In this document: piece by piece, positions 54,155 to 64,000 of the stretch
How positions within the stretch are numbered: position 1 is the stretch's first letter
Layout: each line of letters opens with the position of its first letter
NCBI RefSeq assembly: GCF_026191375.1
Contig: NZ_JAODTL010000043.1
Coordinates: 62,001 to 126,000, forward strand
Length of the DNA: 64,000 nt
Direction of reading: 5' to 3'
Source of the DNA: Marinomonas pontica
Lineage (GTDB): Bacteria; Pseudomonadota; Gammaproteobacteria; Pseudomonadales; Marinomonadaceae
Notes under the pieces: model-generated
The model's database searches: none
What the model was told of the DNA's origin: nothing
Seen by the model: only the letters and a program-made list of their open reading frames with translations
Translations under genes and position numbers: made by a program

Positions 54155-55366
54155 CTACTGGATGGCTTTCTGTGGTAACCAGAACGAAATAACGCTGGCA
54201 AGAATAAGAAACCCACAAGACACCCACAAGCAAGCTGTCAAACCAAAGTCCTGATAAACCCAACCCGACAACATGGTGCCGATTAGTCGTCCCATGGCGT
54301 TTGCCATGTAATAAAACCCTACGTCCATCGACACGCCATCTTCACTGGCGTAGTGCACGATTAAATAACTGTGTAGTGAGGAGTTAATGGCGAATACCAC
54401 GCCAAACACTATGAGCCCACTCAGTAATATCCATAAGGTTTGATCGGATGTTTGTATGTCAACGGCAATGGCTGCTGGAATGATGCTGAGCAGTATGGCC
54501 CAGATATTTGCTTGGCGGCCTGTTGGCGCTTCTTGTTGCGCTTTTCCGGTTAGGTGAGGGGCGAGGCTTTGTACTATGCCATAACCTATAACCCATAAGG
54601 CAAGAAAGCTGCCGACACGCCAATGATCCCAGTCAAATTGGCTGGATAAATACACCGGAACGGCGATCACAAACCAAACATCCCGAGCGCCGAACAGAAA
54701 CAGTCGCGCCGCAGATAGAATATTGATCTCGCGGCTCTTAGAGAACATTTTTGAGAATTTAGGTTTATTTTTGGATTTGTCTAGGTCTTCTCTAAGTAAG
54801 TACAGGCTGGCGAGCCAGACCAGCCCAAGTGCGATGGCCATCACCAAGATAGCATCATGAAAGCCGATACTGCTTAATAGAAAGCCGCCTAAGAAAAAGC
54901 CAACGCCCTTGAGTGCATTTTTAGAGCCCGTTAGCAACGCAACTCATTGATACAATGTGCCACTGGCGTTTTTGGGTACTAGGGTTTTGATGGCGCTTTT
55001 GGCACTCATCTTGTTGAGATCTTTTGCAATGCCCGATAAGGCTTGGGCTGCCATGCCCCATGGAATAGACAGTGTGCTGGCTGGCAATAAAAGCATCGAT
55101 AGGGCGATGATTTGCATGGCGAGGCCAATGTTCATCGTGCGGTTGAGTCCCCATTTTGCGCCTAGCCAACCGCCGAATAGATTGGTAATAACGCCGAAAA
55201 ACTCGTAAAACAAGAAGAGCAAAGCGATGTCCAGTGCGCCATAACCTAGCTGGTAAAAATAGAGCACAACTAACATACGCAACGCGCCGTCGGTTAGCGT
55301 AAAATTCCAATAATTGCCTGTCACTATGAGGTACTGCCGTACGTTTTTAGAAGGCTGTTGCAGCAT
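54155..55366 (-). pseudogene. arsJ: arsJ organoarsenical-efflux MFS transporter with an in-frame stop
   Basis: ArsJ exports 1-arseno-3-phosphoglycerate made by an ArsJ-linked GAPDH. The family N-terminus is seen as LQQPSKNVRQYLIVTGNYWNFTLTDGALRML, then GIAKDLNKMSAKSAIKTLVPKNA. In LYQ-stop-VALLTGSKNALKGVG, a TGA at 54944-54946 replaces the expected Trp (LYQWVALLTGSKN). Both sides are in the same frame. Downstream sequence is intact to the stop at 54155. A nonsense change or a single-base read error would explain it; given the wrecked upstream genes I favour real decay. Confidence 0.85.
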
Positions 55367-55404
55367 AAGGGCTCGCTTTGTCACTTTGTTGAATTGTGTT
55401 GAGT

Positions 55405-55737
55405 TTATTTGTCCATTAATCCGACTTTGCGCATGAGTTCTGCGGTTCGATTTGCGTAACCCCATTTAGCTTTCCTTTGAGTTCAGGAAAGATGTGAGTG
55501 ATTGCCGTCGCAAGATCCTGTTGTGGTTGGTATTAGACTAGTGCCGCAGGCGCATGCACGACGCAAATCTTTGTGCGGGGCGTCGATGATGGTTTGTGTG
55601 TTAGTAATGTCATGAATGGTGGTCATGGAGCCGTGCTTAATGCCAATGGACTCATGTAAGACTTTTTGTGTAATCAATAGAAGGCTGCGTAGGCGAGTGT
55701 CGTCTGCGAGGGCTTTGTAAAAAATATCCGGTGTCAT
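55405..55737 (-). pseudogene. arsR-gapdh deletion remnant
   Basis: The first 24 codons (from 55737, [24 protein letters not shown]) are the N-terminus of an ArsR repressor. They run in frame into the middle of a glyceraldehyde-3-phosphate dehydrogenase ([20 protein letters not shown], then [18 protein letters not shown]). One base shift later, that gene reads [18 protein letters not shown], and then jumps at 55459-55463 to its C-terminus, YANRTAELMRKVGLMDK, stopping at 55405-55407. So most of ArsR, the N-terminal half of GAPDH including its catalytic Cys, and about 95 codons near its end are missing. The open frame 55483-55737 encodes an 84-residue chimera, presumably non-functional. Confidence 0.85.
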
Positions 55738-55787
55738 TGTGTGTCCGTCATGGCGAAATAATGCGGGGATTGTATGTGAAATAATAT

Positions 55788-55807
55788 ATATATGAAAATT
55801 CATATAT
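55788..55807. promoter_or_regulatory. Palindromic ArsR-type operator
   Basis: ATATATGAA and its mirror TTCATATAT flank two A bases, a 9+2+9 palindrome lying about 50 bp upstream of the arsR remnant start. The position and symmetry fit an ArsR operator. Confidence 0.6.
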
Positions 55808-55878
55808 TTTGTTTTAAATAAAGTTTAATGAGGATGTCACATTGTGTGAGGTGCTATGGCTTGTCGGTGGCAATAACA

Positions 55879-55908
55879 AAAGGGCGAATCTTGATACGTT
55901 CGCCCTTT
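55879..55908 (-). terminator. Hairpin downstream of the usp gene
   Basis: AAAGGGCGAA (55879-55888) pairs with TTCGCCCTTT (55899-55908); it ends the minus-strand usp transcript, with T-rich sequence next on that strand. Confidence 0.82.
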
Positions 55909-55934
55909 ATGGATTGGTAATCGGAAGGCGTAAT

Positions 55935-56786
55935 CTAACGTAAAATTAGCAGTGGAATGGTGCTTTCGATGATCATTTTACTGGTATTACTACCAACAAA
56001 AAATTGACGTACCTTGGAATGAGCGTACGCGCCCATCGCCATTAGCTCGATTTGGTGTTCTTCTCGATATTGGGTGAGCACAGGGTAAATCTTACCTGGG
56101 ATGATTGAAGCGGTGACTTGAAAGCCCTCATCTTCAAGGCGTTTTTGTGCTTGAGTGATTTTTTCTTGTCGTTCAGGTGTTGATTCACCAGCCATGACCA
56201 AGTGGCAAGGTAGGCCAAGCAGTAATGGGCTTTTTGCGATACGAGCAATGGCGTTGTCGGCGGCTTCTCGTCCGTCGTACGCGATCATAAAATTACTCGG
56301 TGCGGTGAATTGCCCCACGCTGATTAAAATTGGACGGTGTGACGTGCGAGCGACACGTTCGATATGCGAGCCAATGGTGTGGGCATTCTGAGTATGGTTA
56401 CTACCAAGGCGACCAAGAATAATAAGGCGCGTTGACTCTTCTAGGTCGGTTAGGTTTTCGACTAAATCCCCGTGGCGTTGCACTAAATCGATTTGCTTGG
56501 CGCCGGCTTTGAGAGCAAACTCTTTGGCGTTCTCTAAAACAAGTTTGCCATGTTCAAGAGCAAGCTTGGCGCGCTTTGCGTCCAACGCGACCAGCTCGTC
56601 TAGAAGGTGCTCTCGGCTACCAAAACCAATGGAGCCCGATAGGTCATCATCGGTTCTGATGGCTTCTTTTTCTAAGGAGTGCAGCAGGGTGATTGGTGTG
56701 TCCATTTGTTTTGCGGCCCACACTGACGCGGTGGTAACACACTCAGATAATGATGATCCATCAATACAAGCTATTACATTCATCAT
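55935..56786 (-). CDS. Universal stress protein, tandem UspA domains
   Basis: About 283 residues with two UspA domains. The start ATG ATG at 56786 follows AAGGAGTGCAAC, and the product begins MMNVIACIDGSSLS. Nucleotide-binding-type Gly motifs appear as ILGRLGSNHTQNAHTIGSHIERVAR in the first domain and the corresponding AMGAYAHSKVRQFFVGSNTSKMI in the second. It lies 25 bp downstream of the SulP gene, so the two are likely an operon. Confidence 0.9.
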   Translation of the reverse strand: MMNVIACIDGSSLSECVTTASVWAAKQMDTPITLLHSLEKEAIRTDDDLSGSIGFGSREHLLDELVALDAKRAKLALEHGKLVLENAKEFALKAGAKQIDLVQRHGDLVENLTDLEESTRLIILGRLGSNHTQNAHTIGSHIERVARTSHRPILISVGQFTAPSNFMIAYDGREAADNAIARIAKSPLLLGLPCHLVMAGESTPERQEKITQAQKRLEDEGFQVTASIIPGKIYPVLTQYREEHQIELMAMGAYAHSKVRQFFVGSNTSKMIIESTIPLLILR

Positions 56787-56811
56787 GTTGCACTCCTTCT
56801 TATTGTTAGGG

Positions 56812-58302
56812 CTAGTGACCACCCATTACTTTTTCGACTTCTTCGGGGTTGTTATGAACGCCAAATTTGTCGACAACGGTTGCACTGGCTTCGTTCATTC
56901 CTATCAGTTCCACGTCTGCGCCTTCGCGGCGGAATTTGATCACCACTTTGTCTAGCGCGGATACGGCTGTGATGTCCCAAAAATGCGCATCACTCAGATC
57001 GATCGTAACCTTTTCTACGGCCTCTTTAAAATCAAAAGACGCATTAAATTGATCTGACGACGCAAAAAACACTTGACCAATAACTTTGTAAGTACGGTGT
57101 CCTGCTTGCGCACTTTGTTCGCTTTTTACCACCATAAAACGACCAATTTTATGAGCGAAGAATAAAGATGCCAGTAACACACCAACAAAAACACCGATGG
57201 CCAAATTGTGAGTGGCTACCACGATGGAGACTGTGGCTAACATAACAATGTTAGTCGAAAGTGGGTGTTTTTTCAGGTTGATTATGGATTCCCAAGAGAA
57301 AGTACCAATGGACACCATGATCATAACAGCGACCAATGCCGCCATTGGGATCTGGCCGATCAAATCATCGAGGAACACCACCATGATTAGTAATAAAAAG
57401 CCCGCAATAAACGTGGATAAACGACCACGACCACCGGATTTCACGTTGATAACCGATTGACCAATCATGGCGCAACCCGCCATGCCACCTAATAAGCTAG
57501 ACGCAATATTGGCAACACCTTGGCCTTTGCATTCACGGTTCTTATCGCTGGTGGTGTCAGTAAACTCATCTACGATGGTGGCCGTCATCATGGACTCTAA
57601 TAAACCAACAACCGCAAGCCCCAATGAATAAGGCAGAATGATCAGTAGCGTTTCTAGGTTTAAAGGCACATCCGGCCATAGGAAAATAGGCAGTGTGTCA
57701 GGCAGTTCACCCATGTCGCCAACGGTGCGGATGTCTAGGCCATAACTGATGGCAAAAATAGTCAACAAAACAATGCACACCAATGGAGAAGGTACCGCTT
57801 TGCCAATCACTGGAATCAATGGGAACAAATAAATAATGCCCAAGCCCACTGCTGTCATGGCATAAACGTGCCAAGTGACATTTGTTAGTTCGGGCAGTTG
57901 TGCCATGAAAATGAGAATAGCCAATGCATTGACGAAGCCAGTCACCACTGATCTCGAGACAAATCGCATCAAGGTTCCGAGTTTTAAATACCCCGCAAAG
58001 ATTTGAAAAACACCCGTTAGCAAACTGGCCGCTAGCAAGTATTGCAAGCCATGCTCTTTTACAAGTGTCACCATTAATAGCGCCATCGCACCGGTTGCTG
58101 CTGAAATCATGCCGGGGCGGCCACCCACAAACGCAATGACCACGGCAATACAAAATGACGCGTATAAACCGACTTTAGGGTCAACACCTGCAATGATAGA
58201 GAAGGCAATGGCTTCTGGGATAAGTGCCAGCGCAACGACTGTGCCGGCGAGAGAGTCGCCTTTTATATTCGAGAGCCAATCTCTCTTTATCGTATCGATC
58301 AT
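56812..58302 (-). CDS. SulP family anion transporter with STAS domain
   Basis: A 496-residue SLC26/SulP transporter: about 10-12 membrane helices, the entry signature [29 protein letters not shown] near residue 25-52, and a C-terminal STAS domain (about 400-480). SulP members move sulfate, bicarbonate or other anions; the short loop around [30 protein letters not shown] carries the STAS core. No sulfate assimilation genes lie nearby, so bicarbonate or another anion is possible. It is upstream of a universal stress protein gene. Confidence 0.93.
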   Translation of the reverse strand: MIDTIKRDWLSNIKGDSLAGTVVALALIPEAIAFSIIAGVDPKVGLYASFCIAVVIAFVGGRPGMISAATGAMALLMVTLVKEHGLQYLLAASLLTGVFQIFAGYLKLGTLMRFVSRSVVTGFVNALAILIFMAQLPELTNVTWHVYAMTAVGLGIIYLFPLIPVIGKAVPSPLVCIVLLTIFAISYGLDIRTVGDMGELPDTLPIFLWPDVPLNLETLLIILPYSLGLAVVGLLESMMTATIVDEFTDTTSDKNRECKGQGVANIASSLLGGMAGCAMIGQSVINVKSGGRGRLSTFIAGFLLLIMVVFLDDLIGQIPMAALVAVMIMVSIGTFSWESIINLKKHPLSTNIVMLATVSIVVATHNLAIGVFVGVLLASLFFAHKIGRFMVVKSEQSAQAGHRTYKVIGQVFFASSDQFNASFDFKEAVEKVTIDLSDAHFWDITAVSALDKVVIKFRREGADVELIGMNEASATVVDKFGVHNNPEEVEKVMGGH

Positions 58303-58740
58303 GTATTACCTTCTGAAAGTATTTGGGCAAATAATATTGACGCTGATGACTTCAGCCTTCGACTTATTTGTTTAATTTATCGTGCTTGGAATATTGCGCC
58401 ATGGCTAGAGTGCAAATTGCGCTTCTATTTAGGCTCGTAGAATGAGTGAGTCATTCAGAATAGACAACGGACAACATAGTCTGGACGTATTAACAATATC
58501 ACTGTCCGAAAGTGGGAAAATTATAAAGATTTGATTTCTTTATGGCAATGACAGTCTGAACTGATGCGCAGGCAGAACAAATGATCAGTGCAATCAGCGC
58601 CTAAAATGACTCAATAAGCAGAAAAATCCCTCGACTGTACCAAGGTACAATAGCGAGCAGGCTTTTAATCTCCTATCTTGGTAGTAATTATAAAATTATT
58701 CTGACTTTTACATAGAGTCTCTTTATTTAGGGAAAGCATC
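58303..58740. other. Divergent regulatory region before the adhesin gene
   Basis: A 438-bp stretch with no gene. It is AT-rich next to the adhesin and includes AATTATAAAATTATT-type symmetry near 58690. I see no clear promoter, only a plausible ribosome site (AGGGAAAG) before the ATG at 58741. It must contain the sulP promoter on the other strand. Confidence 0.5.
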
Positions 58741-61700
58741 ATGAGCGACAGTCAAGTACCATTTGCCACATTAGGTAACGCGATCGGTTTTATATCTAAG
58801 CTAAGCGGTTCGGTAACGATTCAGTCAATCGACGGGCAAGAGCGCGTTGTCAAAATCGGTGATCCTATATTCTTCGGTGAGACGGTTGTGACAGGCGCTA
58901 ACAGCAGTGTCACCATTGCCTTTATTGACGGAACAGAAGTCGTAATTGGTGGAGACTCTGTTGTAGAAATAACAGATGAAATTTACAACTCGGGTGATAA
59001 CCAAGACCTTGTTGCTGACTCGTCAACGGATATTGATGCGTTGCAAAATGCCATTCTTGCAGGTGATGACCCTACCTTAGTTCAAGACGCGCCTGCCGCA
59101 GGTGAAACACAAGGCGAACAGCAGCGAGTGGATGTTGATGTTCAACGTACAGGTGCTCTTGGCGGAATTAGCGGCGGTAATGACACTGATTACTCATCTT
59201 CCCTGCCAGGCTTTGGCTATGATACGAACGGTCAAGGCAGTGCTAGCTCCAGACAAGAAAATGTGAACACAACGCAGCAGAATACTACCCGTAATTCTTC
59301 TTCAGACACGACGACATCCGATACAAGCGTTTCCACCCCTACAATCAGTTTAGCTACTAGTAGTGATACAGGTGAGTCTAACTCAGATCTGCTCACTAAT
59401 GACACTACAGCTACGTTCACATTAAGCAACATTGATAGCGATGTTGTCTTGGTGCAAATCTATAACGGCGACACGCTGATAAACAGCACAACAGCAGTGG
59501 ACGGCTTGCAAACCTTTACCGCGGAAGTGGGTGATTTAACGGAAGGCACAAACAGCCTTACGATCAAAGTGACCGACTCTTCTGGTAATACGTCAACTTC
59601 TTCTCCTGTCGTCGTTACTTTGGATACAGTGGCCAATGAAGGCACGGTGACAGTGAATGCGATCACGTCTGATGACGTGATTAACGCGAATGAAGCGGCA
59701 GGCACAGTGACCGTAACAGGTACGGCGACAGGTGGCGACATCGCAGAAGGCGATGCAGTTACGATGACCATCAACGGCAACGTTTATAACACAACGGTCG
59801 ATGCTTCAGGAAACTGGTCTGTCGATGTGGCGGGTTCTGATCTTGCGGCAGACACAGAGTTCGATGTGGTTGTGACGTCCAGTGATGATGCGGGTAATGC
59901 CGTTGAAAGTACTGGCTCGTCGACGCATACGATTAATCAGGCTCCAGTTTTTGCTGATTCTAGTGAAAATATAGTTGAAGATGACAACATATCAGGAACC
60001 CTTACCGCAACAGATATTGACCTGCCTGCTGGTGCGCAGCTTACATTCAGTACGGCATCCTCTTTTACCGGCTTTACATTAGATAGTAATGGTAACTATG
60101 AGTTTGACTCTAGCAGTTACGATAGTCTTTCTCTCGGAGAAAAAGAGATTGTTGTAATTCCTATTACAGTTACCGACGATCAGGGTGATTCCACTACAGC
60201 AAATCTTACTATTACCATTACTGGTACTAACGACAGTCCTGTGGTTCAGTCCTCATTTATTACAATGAATGAAGATAGCCTGGTAACGGGTCAAATTGTG
60301 GCTAGTGATGTGGATTTACCAGTAGGGGAATCACTCACATTTAGTACGACTTCTACGGTTGAAGGTTTAGTTTTCAATAGTGATGGCTCTTACTCCTTTG
60401 ACGCATCAAGTTATGATTCCTTGGCGTCAGGTGACAGCAAGTTCATCACTATACCCATTACTGTGGAAGATGAGCTGGGCGCGACGGGTTCGGCTAGCTT
60501 ACGTATACGAATTCTTGGCGTGAATGACGGCCCAGTTGCAGTAGACGACACGGCGACAGGCACAGAAGACGGCGGCATGATCACGATTGATGTGTTGGCG
60601 AACGACACAGATGTTGATGGCGATACGTTGACGATCACAGCAGCGACGGTTCCAGCAGAGCAAGGTAAGGTAGCGATTGTTGACGGCAAGCTTGAGTTTA
60701 CACCAGCAGAGAACTTCAACGGTGAAGCGACGATCAGCTACACGATCAGCGATGGCGAAGAAAGCAGTTCAGCAGAAGTTGCGGTCACGGTTGATGCGGT
60801 GAACGATGCAGCGATCATTGGTGGAGATACTTTTGGCGTAGGCAGCGAAACTGATGAAGCCTTATCATGGACAGGTACTTTAACAGCAACTGATGCTGAT
60901 AATTCTAATAATACTTTTACTCCATCTACAACAGTAGGAACTAGCGGTTCCTTAAGTATAACCGCAGCAGGTGTCTGGACATTTGTTGCGAACAGTGCAT
61001 TTGATGAATTAAGTGCTGGCGAAATAAAAGAAGAAGTCTTTACTGTGACGTCAGAGGATGGCACGTCTCAAGATATCACTATCACTATCACTGGCACAAA
61101 CGATGCGCCAGTGGCCGAAGCGGCAACGGGTGCAGTGGCAGAAGACGCGACCATCACCGGCACGATCAGTGCTTCGGATGTAGATCTTGCAGACGATGCG
61201 AGCTTGGTGTTCAGCACGACGTCAACAGTAGAAGGCTTGACGCTGAATGCAAACGGTACTTACCGCTTCGATGCGTCGTCTTACGACAGCTTGAAAGAAG
61301 GCGAGACACTGGTTCTTGAAATCCCAGTGACGGTGACCGACGACCAAAATGCGACAGACACAACGACCTTGATCATCACAGTGACGGGCACGAACGATGC
61401 ACCGACGATCGATACGGCGACGGGCAGCACGCAAGTTGAAAATGTGGCGAAAGCCGGCGACACGGTAGCGACCTTTACGGCGAGCGACCTGGACGGCGAC
61501 ACCATCACCTACAGCATCACCAGCGGCAACGACAATGGCTACTTCGCGATCGACAGCGCGACAGGCGTCGTGACCTTGACGGCGGCGGGCGAAACGGCGT
61601 TGTCGAATGATGCGCTGACGGATACGGATTACACTTTAGGCGTGACGGCGAACGACGGCACGGTTGACTCGGCAGAAGCGACAGCGATCATCAAGTTCGA

Positions 61701-64000
61701 TGGCGTCAACGATGCACCGACGATCGATAGCACGACGGTAGCGACCGGTGAAGTGACCGAAGATGCGGCGACCACGACGGTGTCAGGTGACATCGACGCG
61801 AGCGACATCGACACGTTAGATGCGTCGTTGAGCTACAGCTTGGATACAACGGCTGGCACTTACGGTTCCATCAGCATCAACGAAGAAACCGGTGAATGGA
61901 CCTACACGATCAACAACGATGCGGCGGCGACGCAAGCGTTGAACAACGGTCAGACGGAAACCGAAACGTTCACCGTGACCGTGACCAACAACGATGGTGA
62001 AACCATCACGCAAGAGATTACCGTGTCCGTGAAAGGCGCGGATGATGTTGCGACGATCGATAGCACGACGGTAGCGACCGGTGAAGTGACCGAAGATGCG
62101 GCGACCACGACGGTGTCAGGTGACATCGACGCGAGCGACATCGACACGTTAGATGCGTCGTTGAGCTGCAGCTTGGATACAACGGCTGGCACTTACGGTT
62201 CCATCAGCATCAACGAAGAAACCGGTGAATGGACCTACACGATCAACAACGATGCGGCGGCGACGCAAGCGTTGAACAACGGTCAGACGGAAACCGAAAC
62301 GTTCACCGTGACCGTGACCAACAACGATGGTGAAACCATCACGCAAGAGATTACCGTGTCCGTGAAAGGCGCGGATGATGTTGCGACGATCGATAGCACG
62401 ACGGTAGCGACCGGTGAAGTGACCGAAGATGCGGCGACCACGACGGTGTCAGGTGACATCGACGCGAGCGACATCGACACGTTAGATGCGTCGTTGAGCT
62501 ACAGCTTGGATACAACGGCTGGCACTTACGGTTCCATCAGCATCAACGAAGAAACCGGTGAATGGACCTACACGATCAACAACGATGCGGCGGCGACGCA
62601 AGCGTTGAACAACGGTCAGACGGAAACCGAAACGTTCACCGTGACCGTGACCAACAACGATGGTGAAACCATCACGCAAGAGATTACCGTGTCCGTGAAA
62701 GGCGCGGATGATGTTGCGACGATCGATAGCACGACGGTAGCGACCGGTGAAGTGACCGAAGATGCGGCGACCACGACGGTGTCAGGTGACATCGACGCGA
62801 GCGACATCGACACGTTAGATGCGTCGTTGAGCTACAGCTTGGATACAACGGCTGGCACTTACGGTTCCATCAGCATCAACGAAGAAACCGGTGAATGGAC
62901 CTACACGATCAACAACGATGCGGCGGCGACGCAAGCGTTGAACAACGGTCAGACGGAAACCGAAACGTTCACCGTGACCGTGACCAACAACGATGGTGAA
63001 ACCATCACGCAAGAGATTACCGTGTCCGTGAAAGGCGCGGATGATGTTGCGACGATCGATAGCACGACGGTAGCGACCGGTGAAGTGACCGAAGATGCGG
63101 CGACCACGACGGTGTCAGGTGACATCGACGCGAGCGACATCGACACGTTAGATGCGTCGTTGAGCTACAGCTTGGATACAACGGCTGGCACTTACGGTTC
63201 CATCAGCATCAACGAAGAAACCGGTGAATGGACCTACACGATCAACAACGATGCGGCGGCGACGCAAGCGTTGAACAACGGTCAGACGGAAACCGAAACG
63301 TTCACCGTGACCGTGACCAACAACGATGGTGAAACCATACGCAAGAGATTACCGTGTCCGTGAAAGGCGCGGATGATGTTACGACGATCGATAGCACGAC
63401 GGTAGCGACCGGTGAAGTGACCGAAGATGCGGCGACCACGACGGTGTCAGGTGACATCGACGCGAGCGACATCGACACGTTAGATGCGTCGTTGAGCTAC
63501 AGCTTGGATACAACGGCTGGCACTTACGGTTCCATCAGCATCAACGAAGAAACCGGTGAATGGACCTACACGATCAACAACGATGCGGCGGCGACGCAAG
63601 CGTTGAACAACGGTCAGACGGAAACCGAAACGTTCACCGTGACCGTGACCAACAACGATGGTGAAACCATCACGCAAGAGATTACCGTGTCCGTGAAAGG
63701 CGCGGATGATGTTGCGACGATCGATAGCACGACGGTAGCGACCGGTGAAGTGACCGAAGATGCGGCGACCACGACGGTGTCAGGTGACATCGACGCGAGC
63801 GACATCGACACGTTAGATGCGTCGTTGAGCTACAGCTTGGATACAACGGCTGGCACTTACGGTTCCATCAGCATCAACGAAGAAACCGGTGAATGGACCT
63901 ACACGATCAACAACGATGCGGCGGCGACGCAAGCGTTGAACAACGGGTCAGACGGAAACCGAAACGTTCACCGTGACCGTGACCAACAACGATGGTGAAA
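58741..64000 (+). CDS. Giant LapA/Bap-like adhesin, N-terminal part (frameshifted, continues past window)
   Basis: The N-terminal about 120 residues resemble the retention module of LapA-like adhesins, and the di-alanine sequence DAPAAGETQ (PAAG at 118-121) resembles the LapG protease site. Next come Ig-like and VCBS/cadherin-like domains (DDTATGTEDGGMITIDVLANDTDVDGDTLTI, repeats ending TGTNDAP), then 111-residue tandem repeats from about residue 993. The frame is broken by a missing C near 63338 and an extra G at 63945-63947, both inside near-identical repeats, so probably read errors. The secretion signal and C-terminal end are outside the window. Probably a type I-secreted surface adhesin for biofilm. 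Confidence 0.87.
61718..64000 (+). repeat. 333-bp tandem coding repeats
   Basis: Seven copies start at 61718, 62051, 62384, 62717, 63050, 63382 and 63715, the last cut by the window edge. Each codes for 111 residues (starting TIDSTTVATGEVTEDAATT...). They are almost identical in DNA: copy 2 has G for A at 62168 (Tyr to Cys), copy 5 lacks one base and copy 7 has an extra G. Such identity means recent expansion or gene conversion, and makes copy number in an assembly uncertain. Confidence 0.95.

Noticed and set aside
54944-54946. TGA in arsJ as selenocysteine or stop-codon recoding
   Set aside because: The family residue is Trp, no selenocysteine element is apparent and other genes here use TGA as stop.
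61816-63811. Repeated 65-codon antisense frames in the adhesin
   Set aside because: They recur every 333 bp only because the sense strand repeats; no start signals.
61718-64000. Regular repeats as a possible CRISPR array
   Set aside because: Units are 333 bp, coding, and lack spacers.

Overview
The window looks like a chromosome segment of a marine gammaproteobacterium, most likely Marinomonas or a close Oceanospirillales relative. This is inferred from the gene set: a glucosylglycerate osmolyte cluster, an AGE-family sugar isomerase, tripartite tricarboxylate transport, ArsJ-type arsenic genes, a LapA-like adhesin and many Pseudomonas/Oceanospirillales DUF families. Base composition is moderate. 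I saw no rRNA, tRNA, CRISPR array, prophage or IS element.

Layout. 1-7763 (minus): a moxR-DUF58-DUF4381-batA-batB/C-batD aerotolerance-type operon followed by a Dyp-type peroxidase that runs off the left edge. 7893-19158 (mostly plus): housekeeping genes (DUF2835, pyrD, rlmKL, purU, YqcC, DUF1853, a GGDEF/EAL protein, rlmA, carbonic anhydrase) with a DUF3549 gene on the minus strand. 19239-24560: a LysR regulator, a mannose-isomerase-like enzyme, and a divergent ROK plus TyrR-like regulator pair, then an unlisted 53-residue membrane protein. 24813-29947: HAD phosphatase, HopJ, a Bcr/CflA exporter, an ABC exporter and an SMR exporter. 30017-33994 (minus): phosphatase, glucosyl-3-phosphoglycerate synthase and GH13 phosphorylase, a synthesis-and-recycling set for glucosylglycerate. 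34132-39069: transporters, an aminotransferase and small DUF genes around a short inverted-repeat-bounded insert. 39326-46397: tctCBA with the tctDE two-component system, a linked periplasmic protein and an AraC regulator. 46561-48973: a cupredoxin / DUF3034 / truncated-haemoglobin operon and an AhpD-like protein. 49061-51967: a divergent RimK-like ATP-grasp ligase and GNAT-C39 peptidase pair. 52020-58302: amidohydrolase, threonine aldolase, a wrecked arsR-gapdh-arsJ operon, and a universal stress protein with a SulP transporter. 58741-64000: the N-terminal part of a giant adhesin that ends in 333-bp near-identical tandem repeats and continues past the right edge.

A striking feature is the number of broken reading frames. 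Single-base indels, often in homopolymers, interrupt moxR, batA (twice), batB, an ABC exporter, a threonine aldolase and the adhesin (twice). In each case the protein is perfectly restored by one base, so much of this looks like sequence error in the source assembly. The ars operon is different: it carries large internal deletions that fuse arsR to the middle of the gapdh gene, plus a Trp-to-stop change in arsJ, so it appears to be truly decayed.

The most promising less-described systems are the RimK-like ligase with its GNAT-C39 partner, the cupredoxin/DUF3034/haemoglobin cassette, and the ROK plus TyrR-like regulator pair, in which the TyrR-like protein has a degenerate ATPase.
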